A stretch of DNA of 28,139 nucleotides. Source: Collinsella sp. GTDB taxonomy: Bacteria > Actinomycetota > Coriobacteriia > Coriobacteriales > Coriobacteriaceae. The translations under genes were made by a program, and so were the position numbers. Below, in pieces: positions 1 through 8,242 of this stretch. The stretch lies in contig JAHYYK010000032.1 in assembly GCA_019425005.1 (NCBI GenBank), positions 1 to 28,139 of the forward strand, given 5' to 3'. Positions within the stretch are counted from its first letter, which is position 1. The number at the start of each line of letters is the position of its first letter. The notes beneath the pieces were generated by a model. It worked only from the letters and a program-made list of their open reading frames with translations. It was not told the origin of the DNA and did not search any database.

Positions 1-200
1 GGGTCGCCGACCGCCCCGGCCACGACCGCCGCTACGCCATCGACAGCACGAAGCTGCGGCGCGAGCTGGGCTGGAGGCCGGCCCACACCGACTTCGCCGA
101 GGGGCTCAGGGCCACCATCGACTGGTACGTGGCCAACGAGTCCTGGTGGCGCCCGGCCAAGGAGGCCACCGAGGCCAGGTATAGGGCGCAGGGCCAGTAA
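1..200 (+). CDS. rfbB: dTDP-glucose 4,6-dehydratase, C-terminal end (partial)
   Basis: This is the last 65 codons of RmlB/RfbB, read in the frame that begins at base 3 and ends with TAA at 198-200. The enzyme converts dTDP-glucose to dTDP-4-keto-6-deoxyglucose, the second step of dTDP-L-rhamnose synthesis in the cytoplasm. The visible sequence carries the family's C-terminal signature: DRPGHDRRYAID, then ELGW, then a GL-x3-TIDWY-x3-N-x2-WW block. The Rossmann domain and active site lie outside the window. The next gene downstream supplies the last two rhamnose steps, so the two are probably one pathway operon. Codon use is extremely GC-rich at third positions, like the next gene and unlike the region after 1.8 kb. 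Confidence 0.9.
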   Translation, partial: VADRPGHDRRYAIDSTKLRRELGWRPAHTDFAEGLRATIDWYVANESWWRPAKEATEARYRAQGQ

Positions 201-226
201 GACCGCATCCCGGCGAACCGCGCCGC

Positions 227-287
227 GGGGCGCCCGCGCGGGGCCGCAGGGCATGGGGATGATCCTGCGTCCCCGCGCGGGCGCCCC
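227..287. repeat. long GC-rich hairpin between rfbB and rmlC-rmlD
   Basis: Bases 227-243 and 271-287 are a perfect 17-base inverted repeat made only of G and C. Inside it, 245-250 and 264-269 pair again (CGCAGG with CCTGCG), leaving a 13-base loop. No T-run follows, so it is not a standard intrinsic terminator. In the mRNA it would be a very stable structure between two genes of the same pathway. An attenuator, an mRNA-stability element or a processing site are possible roles; none is shown by the sequence. Confidence 0.75.
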
Positions 288-323
288 CGGCTATCCAACC
301 TCTTCGATAGGAGCTTTTCCCAT

Positions 324-1778
324 ATGGCAGACATCGCATTCGAGAAGGACCTCGCCGTCGCCGAGACCGGCATCGAGGGCCTCAAGGTCGTCGACCTGGC
401 CGTCCACGGCGACTCGCGCGGCTGGTTCAAGGAGAACTGGCAGCGCGCCAAGATGTGCGCGCTCGGGATCCCCGACCTCCGCGTCGTCCAGAACAACATC
501 TCCTACAACGACAGCCGCGGCGTCACGCGCGGCATCCACGCCGAGCCCTGGGACAAGTTCATCTCCGTGGCCCGCGGCTCGGTCTTCGGCGCCTGGGTGG
601 ACCTGCGCGAGGGCAGCGCCACCTACGGGAAGGTGTTCACCTGCACCCTGGACCCGAGCAAGGCCATCTACGTCCCGCGCGGCGTGGGCAACTCCTTCCA
701 GGCCCTGGAGGACGGCACCGCCTACACCTACCTGGTGGACGCCCACTGGTCCCTCGAGCTGAAGAGGACCTACACCTTCGTGAACCTCGCCGACCCCGAG
801 CTCGCCATCGAGTGGCCCATCCCGCTTGCGGAGGCCACCGTATCCGAGGCCGACCTCAACCACCCGATGCTCAAGGACGTCGTCCCCATGGCGCCGAAAC
901 GAACGCTCGTCACCGGCTGCAACGGCCAGCTGGGGCACGCCGTGCGCGCCCTCGCCGAGGAGCGCGGGGTCGCCAAGGACTTCGACTTCTGCGACATCGA
1001 CACCTTCGACATGTCCGACCCGGACGCCTATTCGCGGTACGACTGGTCGCTCTACGGCACCGTGATCAACTGCGGCGCCTACACGGCTGTTGATAAGGCG
1101 GAGGCCCCCGAGGGCCGCGTGACCGCCTGGAAGGCCAACGCGACCGGGCCGGCCCTGCTCGCCCGCACCTGCGCCGGGCACGGCATCACCCTGGTCCACG
1201 TGTCCTCCGACTACGTCTTCGACGGCACGGCCGAGGTCCATACCGAGAACGAGCCGTTCAGCCCGCTGTCCGTCTACGGCCAGACCAAGGCCGCCGGCGA
1301 CATCGCCGTGGCCGGGTGCCCCCGCCACTACATCATGCGCAGCTCCTGGGTCATCGGCGAGGGGCACAACTTCGTCAAGACCATGAGGGGGCTGTCCGAC
1401 CGCGTCGCCGACCCCGAGGACGGGCTCGCGCAGGTCACGGTCGTCGACGACCAGCTGGGCCGCCTGACCTTCACGCGCGACATGGCCGAGGCCATCTTCC
1501 ACGTGCTGGGGACGCACGCCCCCTACGGGACCTATAACTGCACCGGCTCCGGCGCCGTCAAGAGCTGGGCCGACATCGCCCGCGCCGTCTTCGAGGCCGC
1601 CAACGGCAACGGGGAGAAGGTCGTGCCGGTCAGCACCGCCGACTACTACGCGAACGCCGCCGGCCCCGTCGCACCGCGCCCGGTCCACTCCGCGCTCGAC
1701 CTGTCCAGGCTCGAGACCAGCGGCTTCCACATGCCCGACTGGGAGGAAGAGCTGGGGGAGTACCTCACAAAGCTTTAA
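324..1778 (+). CDS. rmlC-rmlD: fused dTDP-4-dehydrorhamnose 3,5-epimerase / dTDP-4-dehydrorhamnose reductase
   Basis: This single 484-residue protein joins RmlC (about residues 1-190) to RmlD (about 190-484), giving the last two steps of dTDP-L-rhamnose synthesis. The RmlC half has the GVTRGIH motif with catalytic-type His72. Its usual AHGF motif reads GNSF here. The RmlD half begins with an NAD(P)-binding TGCNGQLG motif (197-204), then SSDYVFDG and the SDR pair YGQTK (Tyr318, Lys322). A fusion is consistent with channelling and is known in some actinobacteria. The start ATG follows AGGAG at 308-312, with a rather long spacing. The gene sits 123 bases after rfbB. The product supplies rhamnose for cell-wall or surface glycans. 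Confidence 0.92.
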   Translation: MADIAFEKDLAVAETGIEGLKVVDLAVHGDSRGWFKENWQRAKMCALGIPDLRVVQNNISYNDSRGVTRGIHAEPWDKFISVARGSVFGAWVDLREGSATYGKVFTCTLDPSKAIYVPRGVGNSFQALEDGTAYTYLVDAHWSLELKRTYTFVNLADPELAIEWPIPLAEATVSEADLNHPMLKDVVPMAPKRTLVTGCNGQLGHAVRALAEERGVAKDFDFCDIDTFDMSDPDAYSRYDWSLYGTVINCGAYTAVDKAEAPEGRVTAWKANATGPALLARTCAGHGITLVHVSSDYVFDGTAEVHTENEPFSPLSVYGQTKAAGDIAVAGCPRHYIMRSSWVIGEGHNFVKTMRGLSDRVADPEDGLAQVTVVDDQLGRLTFTRDMAEAIFHVLGTHAPYGTYNCTGSGAVKSWADIARAVFEAANGNGEKVVPVSTADYYANAAGPVAPRPVHSALDLSRLETSGFHMPDWEEELGEYLTKL

Positions 1779-1807
1779 TATAAATTGTAGCGGCGGGAGG
1801 CGATGGC

Positions 1808-2716
1808 ATGATTGATAGATATTCTTTTGAAGATTGGATGCACTACGGTAAACGAGGGAAGCGTGAGTATTCCTGTTTTCGATTTTATAGTGTAGGGCTC
1901 AGCAGGGGCATCCCCCTAGTGATATTGGACACCTTAATGAAATTTGGCTTTGGTGGGCTAATTGCTTGGTTCGCCAATCTTTTTGTGGAGAAGCTACTAA
2001 CGGATGGCAAATTTCCTTGGGCCATTGATTGGCTTACATCTCATGTGAACATGGCGTCCATTCCATCCTTTCTCTTCATAGTTTGTTTGGTGGTAGGATG
2101 GGTTGCCGCGCATTCGCTCAGGCGGGGTTTTCGGAACGTGCGCCTGCTCGATGAGCTTCAAAGCTTTAACTATCAAGTAGAGAATGAGACATTAAATTCA
2201 GATGTTAATTTAAGCGAATTGGCAACTGTCTGCTGCAAGGGCGTCGCTTCCTGTTTTTCTATCTTTCGTCCTCATGCCGGAATAGGCTGCGCTATTAGGC
2301 TTGTGTGTCCCGGGAAATCTGATCATGAAGTTGGCTATGCAACGGTGGCTAGGGAAGGGGCATTGAATGCGACGAGATTTCAACATTCTCGACCACTTTC
2401 AATGGGTAGCAAGATCGTGCTTATGTTGCATAAAAAAGAGCTGTCTAATCATATCGTCATGCTTTGTCCCAATGTCGAAAAAGCCAGAGACTGCGGGCAG
2501 TTGGATAACGATGTTAATTCCGAGCATTTCGGGTCCGATGATCGTTGCATGATGATTTCTAGACTTGTTGCGCGAGATGGTTCGAACAATTCAATTATGG
2601 GGATCTTGTATGTAACATCCAACAGGCCAAATAAGCTCGGAATCGCTGATGTAAATCTCTATCTATTGCTTCATGATATTGTTAATCATGCTCTTTGCGC
2701 AAAAGCTGTTGCGTGA
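1808..2716 (+). CDS. unknown membrane protein with C-terminal GAF-like domain
   Basis: I do not recognise the family with certainty. The 302-residue product has two hydrophobic helices (about residues 35-62 and 84-105) joined by a short loop, then a cytoplasmic domain (about 125-300). The end of that domain, with NSIMGILYVTS followed by an amphipathic helix, resembles a GAF sensory domain. The start is well supported by GGGAGG at 1795-1800, 7 bases before ATG. It begins 29 bases after rmlD but is much richer in A and T, so it looks acquired. A small basic protein follows 21 bases later behind a strong ribosome site, suggesting a two-gene unit. A membrane-anchored sensor or effector is an inference only. 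Confidence 0.75.
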   Translation: MIDRYSFEDWMHYGKRGKREYSCFRFYSVGLSRGIPLVILDTLMKFGFGGLIAWFANLFVEKLLTDGKFPWAIDWLTSHVNMASIPSFLFIVCLVVGWVAAHSLRRGFRNVRLLDELQSFNYQVENETLNSDVNLSELATVCCKGVASCFSIFRPHAGIGCAIRLVCPGKSDHEVGYATVAREGALNATRFQHSRPLSMGSKIVLMLHKKELSNHIVMLCPNVEKARDCGQLDNDVNSEHFGSDDRCMMISRLVARDGSNNSIMGILYVTSNRPNKLGIADVNLYLLLHDIVNHALCAKAVA

Positions 2717-2737
2717 TTAGCCTTTAGGAGGTTCATG

Positions 2738-2971
2738 ATGGCATGCACCAAGAGAAGCTATCGGAAAAAGAAGAAACAGCCTTCTTGCCGTCCGCTTCTT
2801 TTACGCCAAAATAAATCTAGCATTAAGGCGAGCGTCAATGCCGCGCCTTCACACGCTGTTTTCTGTGAGTCTGCAGGCGGTTTAGTCTTAACTGATGTGA
2901 GAGATTACAGCCGCATCAGAAAAAACGGACCATCAGATGAGCTGGTTAAATTATTAGCATCAAGATTGTGA
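2738..2971 (+). CDS. small basic protein of unknown function
   Basis: This 77-residue protein is not recognised. The N-terminal third is strongly basic (a run of Lys and Arg near residues 5-14). The C-terminal third looks folded, with GGLVLTDVRDYSRIR and a final amphipathic helix. A near-perfect AGGAGG at 2726-2731 sits 6 bases before the chosen ATG at 2738; another ATG at 2735 is only 3 bases away. It starts 21 bases after the membrane GAF-like gene, so the two are probably co-transcribed. The basic tail could bind nucleic acid or acidic lipid. No known antitoxin or HTH pattern is visible. Confidence 0.65.
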   Translation: MACTKRSYRKKKKQPSCRPLLLRQNKSSIKASVNAAPSHAVFCESAGGLVLTDVRDYSRIRKNGPSDELVKLLASRL

Positions 2972-3077
2972 TATATCTAACAACTTGGCTTGATGGCTTG
3001 CTTTTCGAATAACGGCCAGTGTGTAAGCGGCGGGCTGATTCTTGGTTTCATTCTGTGCCGAGGGAAGGTTATTGCTC

Positions 3078-3608
3078 ATGGTCGCTTTTTGTGCTGTTGT
3101 TCAAGTAATTTGTGCATTTGTTACACTTTGCCTGACGGTTTATGTTGCCTTACGTGACACAAAGCATCTGAAGAAAACAGACGAGCGCCTGAAAACGGCC
3201 GAGAAGCTAGCGCAGCCATCTTCGATTGCTGCATGGCTTGAAAGAGATGCTACGGGTGATGCGCGTATCGTAATTCGCAACGACAGCAATCTTCCCGTAT
3301 ATGAGGTGGTTGCGACAATTGTCGTCACCCATGGAGCGGGGTGCTGCAAGGGTGAGGATTTGGAATCCCCATATCAATACAGGAAAATACTCGATTTGAT
3401 TCCTCCGGGACTTCATTCGGTATCTATCGATATGGGCGGCTTCTACGGAATGCATCGACATCCGCTGGTCGAGATTGCCTTTGTATGTGCAAAGGGAAAA
3501 TCCTGGGTCCGTCGCGGAGATGGCGCTCTGGACGAGCTTGATGTATCGCCGTTTAACTACTATGAACTTGGTCTTCCAATTGATTTTGATTCGATTGCGC
3601 CGTATTAA
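3078..3608 (+). CDS. single-helix membrane protein of unknown function
   Basis: The 176-residue product starts with one transmembrane helix (about residues 3-25), followed by a charged, probably coiled stretch (27-45). A beta-rich domain then includes RIVIRNDSNLPVYEV and VEIAFVCAKGKSWVRRGDG. The pattern recalls small actinobacterial hypothetical proteins whose soluble domain has an Ig-like look, but no function is known to me. ATG 3078 is preferred because AGGGAAGG at 3061-3068 precedes it; a TTG at 3042 would add 12 residues without a good ribosome site. It is about 100 bases after the small basic gene on the same strand and could belong to the same acquired block. Confidence 0.65.
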   Translation: MVAFCAVVQVICAFVTLCLTVYVALRDTKHLKKTDERLKTAEKLAQPSSIAAWLERDATGDARIVIRNDSNLPVYEVVATIVVTHGAGCCKGEDLESPYQYRKILDLIPPGLHSVSIDMGGFYGMHRHPLVEIAFVCAKGKSWVRRGDGALDELDVSPFNYYELGLPIDFDSIAPY

Positions 3609-3700
3609 TAGCCATCGGTACCGCTAAGTATTTTACGTAAAGTAGCTTAATCGACCCGGTTGCGGATGGGCCTCCGTCTCCCGTAGAGCGCCGAGTGTTT

Positions 3701-3799
3701 TCAGTGCTGCGGGTCGAATCCGTCGCTCTCTTCTGCGGCGATCTCCCGGAGCGCCGCGTCAATAATTTCCTGTAGGTCATCGTGTCTCTCGTTCACCAC
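3701..3799 (-). CDS. possible 32-residue acidic protein
   Basis: A small minus-strand frame runs from GTG (3799-3797) to TGA (3703-3701). AGGAG lies 7 bases upstream of the start. The product is acidic and helix-prone: after VVNERHDDLQEIIDAALREI comes a short tail ending in FDPQH. The amino-acid mix looks like real protein, unlike the overlapping frame in the same strand, which is Arg/Ser/Thr-rich. It could be a genuine small protein or the beginning of a truncated gene. No family is recognised. Confidence 0.35.
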   Translation of the reverse strand: MVNERHDDLQEIIDAALREIAAEESDGFDPQH

Positions 3800-3877
3800 A
3801 ATGATTCTCCTAATGCGGGCGTGTTGGCACCGCCAGCGTAGTGGCGGCGGGCAGGCAGGGTGGCCATTATTCGGTGA

Positions 3878-3911
3878 CCGCTATTGGTCAAAATCATTTG
3901 ACTAATAGCGG
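3878..3911. repeat. 15-bp inverted repeat with 4-base loop
   Basis: Bases 3878-3892 and 3897-3911 pair along all 15 positions, with one G:T wobble, around the loop ATCA. No T-run follows on the plus strand. It may be an operator, a recombination site or a mobile-element end; it lies just before the possible integrase relic. Confidence 0.55.
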
Positions 3912-4215
3912 CTAAAATCGCTCGGCGCTAACATCGAGCCTCGCAACTTCCAGTACCGCTGCTGGCTCTCGGGCGCCCTCCCTTCTTTCATCTTCGTGCT
4001 GAGGACGGCGGAGATCGTTCTTTACTTCAACTCTATCAGTTTCGGCGGCATTGTTTTTAAATCCGTGCCTGGTCTGCTGGTAAATACTCTTCAACTACGA
4101 GCAGGTTGAATGCTCCATACTTGAGGACGGGCTTGCGGTCGACACCTGACCGGACTCCGCTTTCCCGCCAGAGGTTATTGTGAGCTCACGGCGCGCGCGA
4201 ACGCATTCGGGTTCG

Positions 4216-4255
4216 GCGTGCGCCGCCCCGGGGTTGTCCCCTGGGCGGCGCACGC
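4216..4255. repeat. GC-rich hairpin
   Basis: Bases 4216-4228 and 4243-4255 form a perfect 13-base inverted repeat. After one mismatch the stem continues as GGGG (4230-4233) with CCCC (4238-4241), around the loop TTGT. No T-run flanks it on either strand, so it is not a classic terminator. Its base content matches the GC-rich host genome rather than the surrounding AT-richer island. Confidence 0.6.
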
Positions 4256-4602
4256 AATCTAGACCGAAACCTCGAACAATCCAACGTTGTCCCCTAGGAG
4301 GTTCATTCGCGCGTGCGCGAGCATGTCTTGAATGTTGTAATTCGAGTGGCGCAGGCGATGCGGGCTAACATGTTCTGTGGCTGCCCATTCACTTAAATTT
4401 TGTCGCAGGACTCGCATTGCTCTATACCTTCATGCAATTCCAATTTAAGGTGACGTCACGATGCCGAACGCTAGCAATAGACAGGCACCGAGACCCATAT
4501 CGGCCCTGTTTCCCAAGCGTAATATCGGCGGTACTGTTTCGCGATATTCAGCAGTGCCCTAACGAGCAAATGCACAACGTGATTATGTCTGATAAATCGC
4601 TA

Positions 4603-4695
4603 TCAATTCTCGTTCAGCGTCTGCCCCGTTTCCGGGTCGAAGAAGTACCACCGTCCCCTCGATCCGCTGCTCGTCATGGGCCGGTTATCCGTTAA
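4603..4695 (-). pseudogene. remnant of a cell-wall-binding repeat
   Basis: Directly after the TAA of the transglutaminase-like gene, the same minus-strand frame continues for 30 codons to a TGA at 4605-4603. It includes GRWYFFDPETGQTLNEN, a good match to the aromatic/Gly repeat of choline- and cell-wall-binding modules (usually a W-YYFDP-TG pattern). Just upstream, the typical start of the repeat (EQRIEG) appears in the neighbouring frame, so a single extra base in the repeat would explain the break. The upstream gene probably once ended in, or sat beside, a wall-anchoring domain. It could also be the tail of a different, deleted gene. Confidence 0.5.
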
Positions 4696-6216
4696 TTAAA
4701 TAGAGAAGCGAACCGTTTGCCTGCTTTGTCCAACCGTCCTCTTTTCATTGGTGTATTTAACTGTGAAATCGAAAGTGACTTCCCATGAGGTACTAGAGCA
4801 TGTTTTGAAATTCGATACTGCTTGTATCGCTGCATTACTTTTCCCTGTTTTCCACTCCCTCAGATTCATCGCGTACGCAACAATCCCGTTCTGAATCCCC
4901 GAGATGCTCGGCGGGAAGGACTGGTTATCAGCATCAATGAAAATGCTCTCTTCCTTGGCATTCAAGTGCTGCTGAATGCGGCCGGCATACTTCTCGGCCC
5001 ATTCATCGGCCTTTCCGTTTCGCACAAAATAATTGTTGGATAGGTCGGTTGAGCGGTAGGCGTAGTCGCCCTTTTGGTAGTTTGCCGTGTGGTCGGAGTG
5101 GGCGATTGCCATGAGCTCGTCGGTCAGGCCAAAGTACAGACGGCGCTGGTCCAGATCCCCGTACCAGTTGTCGTTGGTGTCGTCCCAGGTTAGGTCCATC
5201 TGGCACCATTTGCCGTCGATCTTTACGGCGTTCCAGGTGTGGCCGTTGCCGGTGATGCGGCCGTTGGCGATGCCCGCGGCGTCAAGGAGCTTGGAGTAGA
5301 TGCGCTGGTAGCTCTCGCAGGTGCCCGTGTGCCGGGTGAGGCCGCTTTCGGCCGAGCACCAGTTGAGGCTGTGGTCGTACTCCAGCTGGCCGAGCGTCCA
5401 GTCGTGGAGCCACAGTGCCATGTCGTATTCCGAGCCGTCTGTTTCTTGTTTGCACTGGGCTACGGCGTTGTTGACGATTTGTGTGACGCTTGGGCGGGCG
5501 GGGTCGTTTACGGTCGCCTCTGCCGTGGTGCGCAGGTAGTAGATCCCCTTATCGTTTTGGGGGTCGTTTCTGTTGTTGTCCATAAAGTAGAAGTAGATGC
5601 GATACGTGGCCGATGCCGTGAAGTCAAAGGTAAAGTCGTGGCCCGCGGTGCCCAGGCTGTAGTAGCTGGCCCATGCCTGGCGCGACGGGTCGCAGACGCT
5701 TTCCTGGCTGCCGCCGTCCCAATAGGTGGGCACGTCCATGCGCGCCTTTGCCTGGGACGAGCCGTTGGTCTGGGTTACGTGGAAGGTCGTCGCGGTGCCC
5801 GCGGGGGCGTCGTTCCACGAGACGGTGAAGGTGACGCCGTTTTGGGTTGCCGTGGCGGAGTGGACGTAGGTGGTTTGTGACGTGGTGGAGATTGCCTCGG
5901 GCGTGGGGTTGGTGCGGGCGCGGAGGGATGGGGCGGTGGTGCCGGTTGCGGCGGCGGTGCCGTCAGCGCTTTCCGTGTCGGCTGCGCTGGTGCCGGTGGA
6001 TGCTGCGGTGCCGTCCTCTACGTTATCTGCTGTCGCATTTGTGTTGGTGCAGTTTTCAGCCTTGCCCGTGTCGCTGCTCGTGGCGTCGGCTTGCGCCTGC
6101 TGCTCGGCTGCTGCCCGAGGCTGGATGGCTTCCGCAATGGCTGACACGGGCAGCGTCGCGCTGACCATGGACATGCACGCGATCGCGCAGAGCAGGTAGT
6201 AAAGGGGTCGTTTCAT
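4696..6216 (-). CDS. secreted transglutaminase-like (Cys-His-Asp) protein
   Basis: The 506-residue product begins with a clear signal peptide (MKRPLYYLLCAIACMSMVSA, with a likely cut near ALA/AEA-type residues about 30). A low-complexity Ala/Thr/Ser/Asp linker follows (about 35-100), then a beta-rich domain and a transglutaminase-like core. The catalytic triad of that core is visible as Cys300 (TGTCESY), His326 (GNGHTWN) and Asp341 (MDLTWDD). ATG 6216 is chosen because GAGAGG sits just upstream and the signal peptide starts there; a start at 6279 would add 21 unlikely residues. In related surface proteins this fold acts as a protease or protein cross-linker, but the substrate is unknown. A broken cell-wall-binding repeat follows its stop codon in frame. 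Confidence 0.85.
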   Translation of the reverse strand: MKRPLYYLLCAIACMSMVSATLPVSAIAEAIQPRAAAEQQAQADATSSDTGKAENCTNTNATADNVEDGTAASTGTSAADTESADGTAAATGTTAPSLRARTNPTPEAISTTSQTTYVHSATATQNGVTFTVSWNDAPAGTATTFHVTQTNGSSQAKARMDVPTYWDGGSQESVCDPSRQAWASYYSLGTAGHDFTFDFTASATYRIYFYFMDNNRNDPQNDKGIYYLRTTAEATVNDPARPSVTQIVNNAVAQCKQETDGSEYDMALWLHDWTLGQLEYDHSLNWCSAESGLTRHTGTCESYQRIYSKLLDAAGIANGRITGNGHTWNAVKIDGKWCQMDLTWDDTNDNWYGDLDQRRLYFGLTDELMAIAHSDHTANYQKGDYAYRSTDLSNNYFVRNGKADEWAEKYAGRIQQHLNAKEESIFIDADNQSFPPSISGIQNGIVAYAMNLREWKTGKSNAAIQAVSNFKTCSSTSWEVTFDFTVKYTNEKRTVGQSRQTVRFSI

Positions 6217-6508
6217 AGCGGAGCCTCTCGGTGAGCAGCCAATAGGGTCCGAAGGCAGCTCCAGGCCGGCACTCCGCACATATTTTGTTGGGGATTATTT
6301 TACGGGAACCCCAGTCAACATCAGCGAACTTTCTGGGGGATGTTGGGGAGGGGGAGCCTTAGGAGACGGCTTGGTGCATGCAAACAACCTTCTTAGGACT
6401 ACGCTTTTGATTTACAAGCCTCTCGAAGTGGCTGTGCCTCAAGTTCAGTACAACACGAGGCGTGTTAGATTGTTGGAAGCCATAAAACCATAAAGGTCGG
6501 GAGGACGC

Positions 6509-8242
6509 ATGAGGATCTCTAAACTGAGGATTGAGAACTATCGGAATCTCGATGGAGTGTCGATTAGTTTTGACGAGGACGTGAGCTATATTGTCGGCGA
6601 GAACAACCTCGGCAAAACGAATGTGCTTGACTTGCTCAATACAATTTTCAATCAAGCGACGATTAGCGAAGAGGATTTCGCTGACATTGAAAAGCGCGCA
6701 GGGGCTCTAGTAACTTTAAAGTTGGACGAGGACGAGATCGGAATAACGGGGCTCGACATCGATCCTACGACCGGAAACACTATTACCATCTGCGCTTTTG
6801 CTGACGACCCGGATTCTCGAATTGAATTTAAGGCCGAAGGGAGCGGAGAAAGTATTCCACCCTCTCTGATGCGATCCGTTCACATGTTCAGGTACTCGAC
6901 TGCATCCTTTAATAGGGGAGACCTGGCGTTTGACGGTACGCGCGGCGTCGGTAAAGTTCTCTCCAAAGGCATCGCTCTTTACCTAGATAGGAAGGGCAAA
7001 GAGGTCTCCGACTTTCTAGACGGCAATGAGCTCGAAGGTCTGGTTGCAGATCTCGGCGAAATCGTCGGCGACGTCCCGATCCTGTCATCATATGGTGTGA
7101 GGCCTGGCGTCGATTCATCGGATGGCGGAACGCTTGGAAGTTTGGTTACCTTGCTTGACAAGAGGGGCGTTCATTTTAAAAAGGCAGGGGTAGGCTTGCA
7201 GTACCTCGCTATTGCCTCGCTCTCGATAATCGAGAGCATTATGCGTCTTTCGCCTAAACGCCTTCAAGAGAGCCTTTGCCCAGATGATGATGACAGACGC
7301 GTGCTGCATGCCGTTCTGGCTTATGACGAGCCCGAAGCCCACCTTCACCCGTATATGCAGAGGCGTCTCTCGAAGAGCTTGCATAGGATTTGCGAAGGGA
7401 AGGATGATAGATTCAATGCTCTTCTAAAGGACTATTTCGGAATTGATTCAATCAAAGCTCAGCTGATCATGGTGACGCATTCGCCTAACATTCTGGCTCG
7501 CGGCTATAAGAACATTGTGCGATTCGGGCAGGGCGAAAATTCGCCGAAGGTCATATGCGGTAGGGATATTGACCTGTCCGACAAGGTTGAAAAGCATCTT
7601 ATGCTGAACTTTGAGTCAATACGAGAGGCCTTTTTCGCGCGGTCGGTTTTGGCTTTTGAGGGGCAGACAGAGTCTGGAGCCATTCCGGTGTTCGCTCGCA
7701 ACCTTGGGATGGATCTGGATGATTATGGAGTTGTGCCTATCAGGGCCGGCGGGAAAAAGAACGTTAAACCACTCTGTGAACTTCTGGGCAAGTTCGAGAT
7801 TCCAAATTATTCAATTGTCGACAGAGATGAGGATGGGCTGCAAGAAACTTCTGAAGACCATATAACGACAACCGAACGGGATTTCGAAGGTGAGGTCGTT
7901 GACTCGTTCTTCGCTAGCGATAACCAGGGTGCGTTTATTGCGCTTCTTGAGTCGATTGATCCTTTTCAGAGGGCAACTTGCATCAAGGGGAATAGTAAAG
8001 CTTTGAAAAGCTCCTGTGCTGTCTACGGCGTTAACTTGCGGGACCCTGAATACGATTTCCGGGGATCGGAGTTTGACGGGTTATTCGCAGACACGCCCAA
8101 ATCACGTGCGCTTATGTATGCATGGCTTTCATCGAACAAGGGCGTCGTGTCTGGCGTCGCCCTCGCGGAGGCTCTTGGTGCTAATGGCGTTCCCACATGT
8201 TACAAAAGTATTATTCGCAAGGCCGTGGGGCTCGAATGCTGA
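6509..8242 (+). CDS. gajA: Gabija anti-phage endonuclease GajA (OLD-family ATPase-Toprim)
   Basis: The 577-residue protein has an N-terminal ABC/OLD-type ATPase with Walker A GENNLGKT (30-37), and Walker B plus His-loop region YDEPEAHLHP around Asp273-Glu274. It also has THSPNIL and a C-terminal Toprim nuclease domain. The Toprim acid residues are visible as FEGQTE (Glu384, Glu388) and VDRDED (Asp438, Asp440). Its length is close to that of characterised GajA proteins. In the Gabija system GajA is a DNA-nicking enzyme normally held back by nucleotides and active when phage replication depletes them. GGGAGG at 6498-6503 precedes ATG. Its stop overlaps the start of a UvrD-like helicase gene, the standard gajA-gajB arrangement. 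All key residues seen are intact, so the system looks functional. Confidence 0.93.
   Translation: MRISKLRIENYRNLDGVSISFDEDVSYIVGENNLGKTNVLDLLNTIFNQATISEEDFADIEKRAGALVTLKLDEDEIGITGLDIDPTTGNTITICAFADDPDSRIEFKAEGSGESIPPSLMRSVHMFRYSTASFNRGDLAFDGTRGVGKVLSKGIALYLDRKGKEVSDFLDGNELEGLVADLGEIVGDVPILSSYGVRPGVDSSDGGTLGSLVTLLDKRGVHFKKAGVGLQYLAIASLSIIESIMRLSPKRLQESLCPDDDDRRVLHAVLAYDEPEAHLHPYMQRRLSKSLHRICEGKDDRFNALLKDYFGIDSIKAQLIMVTHSPNILARGYKNIVRFGQGENSPKVICGRDIDLSDKVEKHLMLNFESIREAFFARSVLAFEGQTESGAIPVFARNLGMDLDDYGVVPIRAGGKKNVKPLCELLGKFEIPNYSIVDRDEDGLQETSEDHITTTERDFEGEVVDSFFASDNQGAFIALLESIDPFQRATCIKGNSKALKSSCAVYGVNLRDPEYDFRGSEFDGLFADTPKSRALMYAWLSSNKGVVSGVALAEALGANGVPTCYKSIIRKAVGLEC

Larger units (their letters stand above)
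3609..4602. other. relic-rich intergenic region
   Basis: About 1 kb without a convincing full gene. It holds one possible 32-residue minus-strand gene (3701-3799) and two inverted repeats (3878-3911 and 4216-4255), each listed separately. A short plus-strand stretch (3921-3959) reads LGANIEPRNFQYR, which is reminiscent of the segment before the catalytic box of actinobacterial tyrosine recombinases. The frame soon breaks down, so at most this is an integrase relic. The remaining open frames have biased composition and no ribosome sites. Confidence 0.5.

Noticed and set aside
291..1730. 479-codon minus-strand open frame
   Set aside because: It is antisense to rmlC-rmlD, made of Gly/Val/Asp/Arg-rich filler, and is a by-product of high GC at third positions.
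4180..4695. Plus-strand frames of 62 and 92 codons
   Set aside because: Biased composition and no domain; they overlap a hairpin and the wall-binding relic on the other strand.
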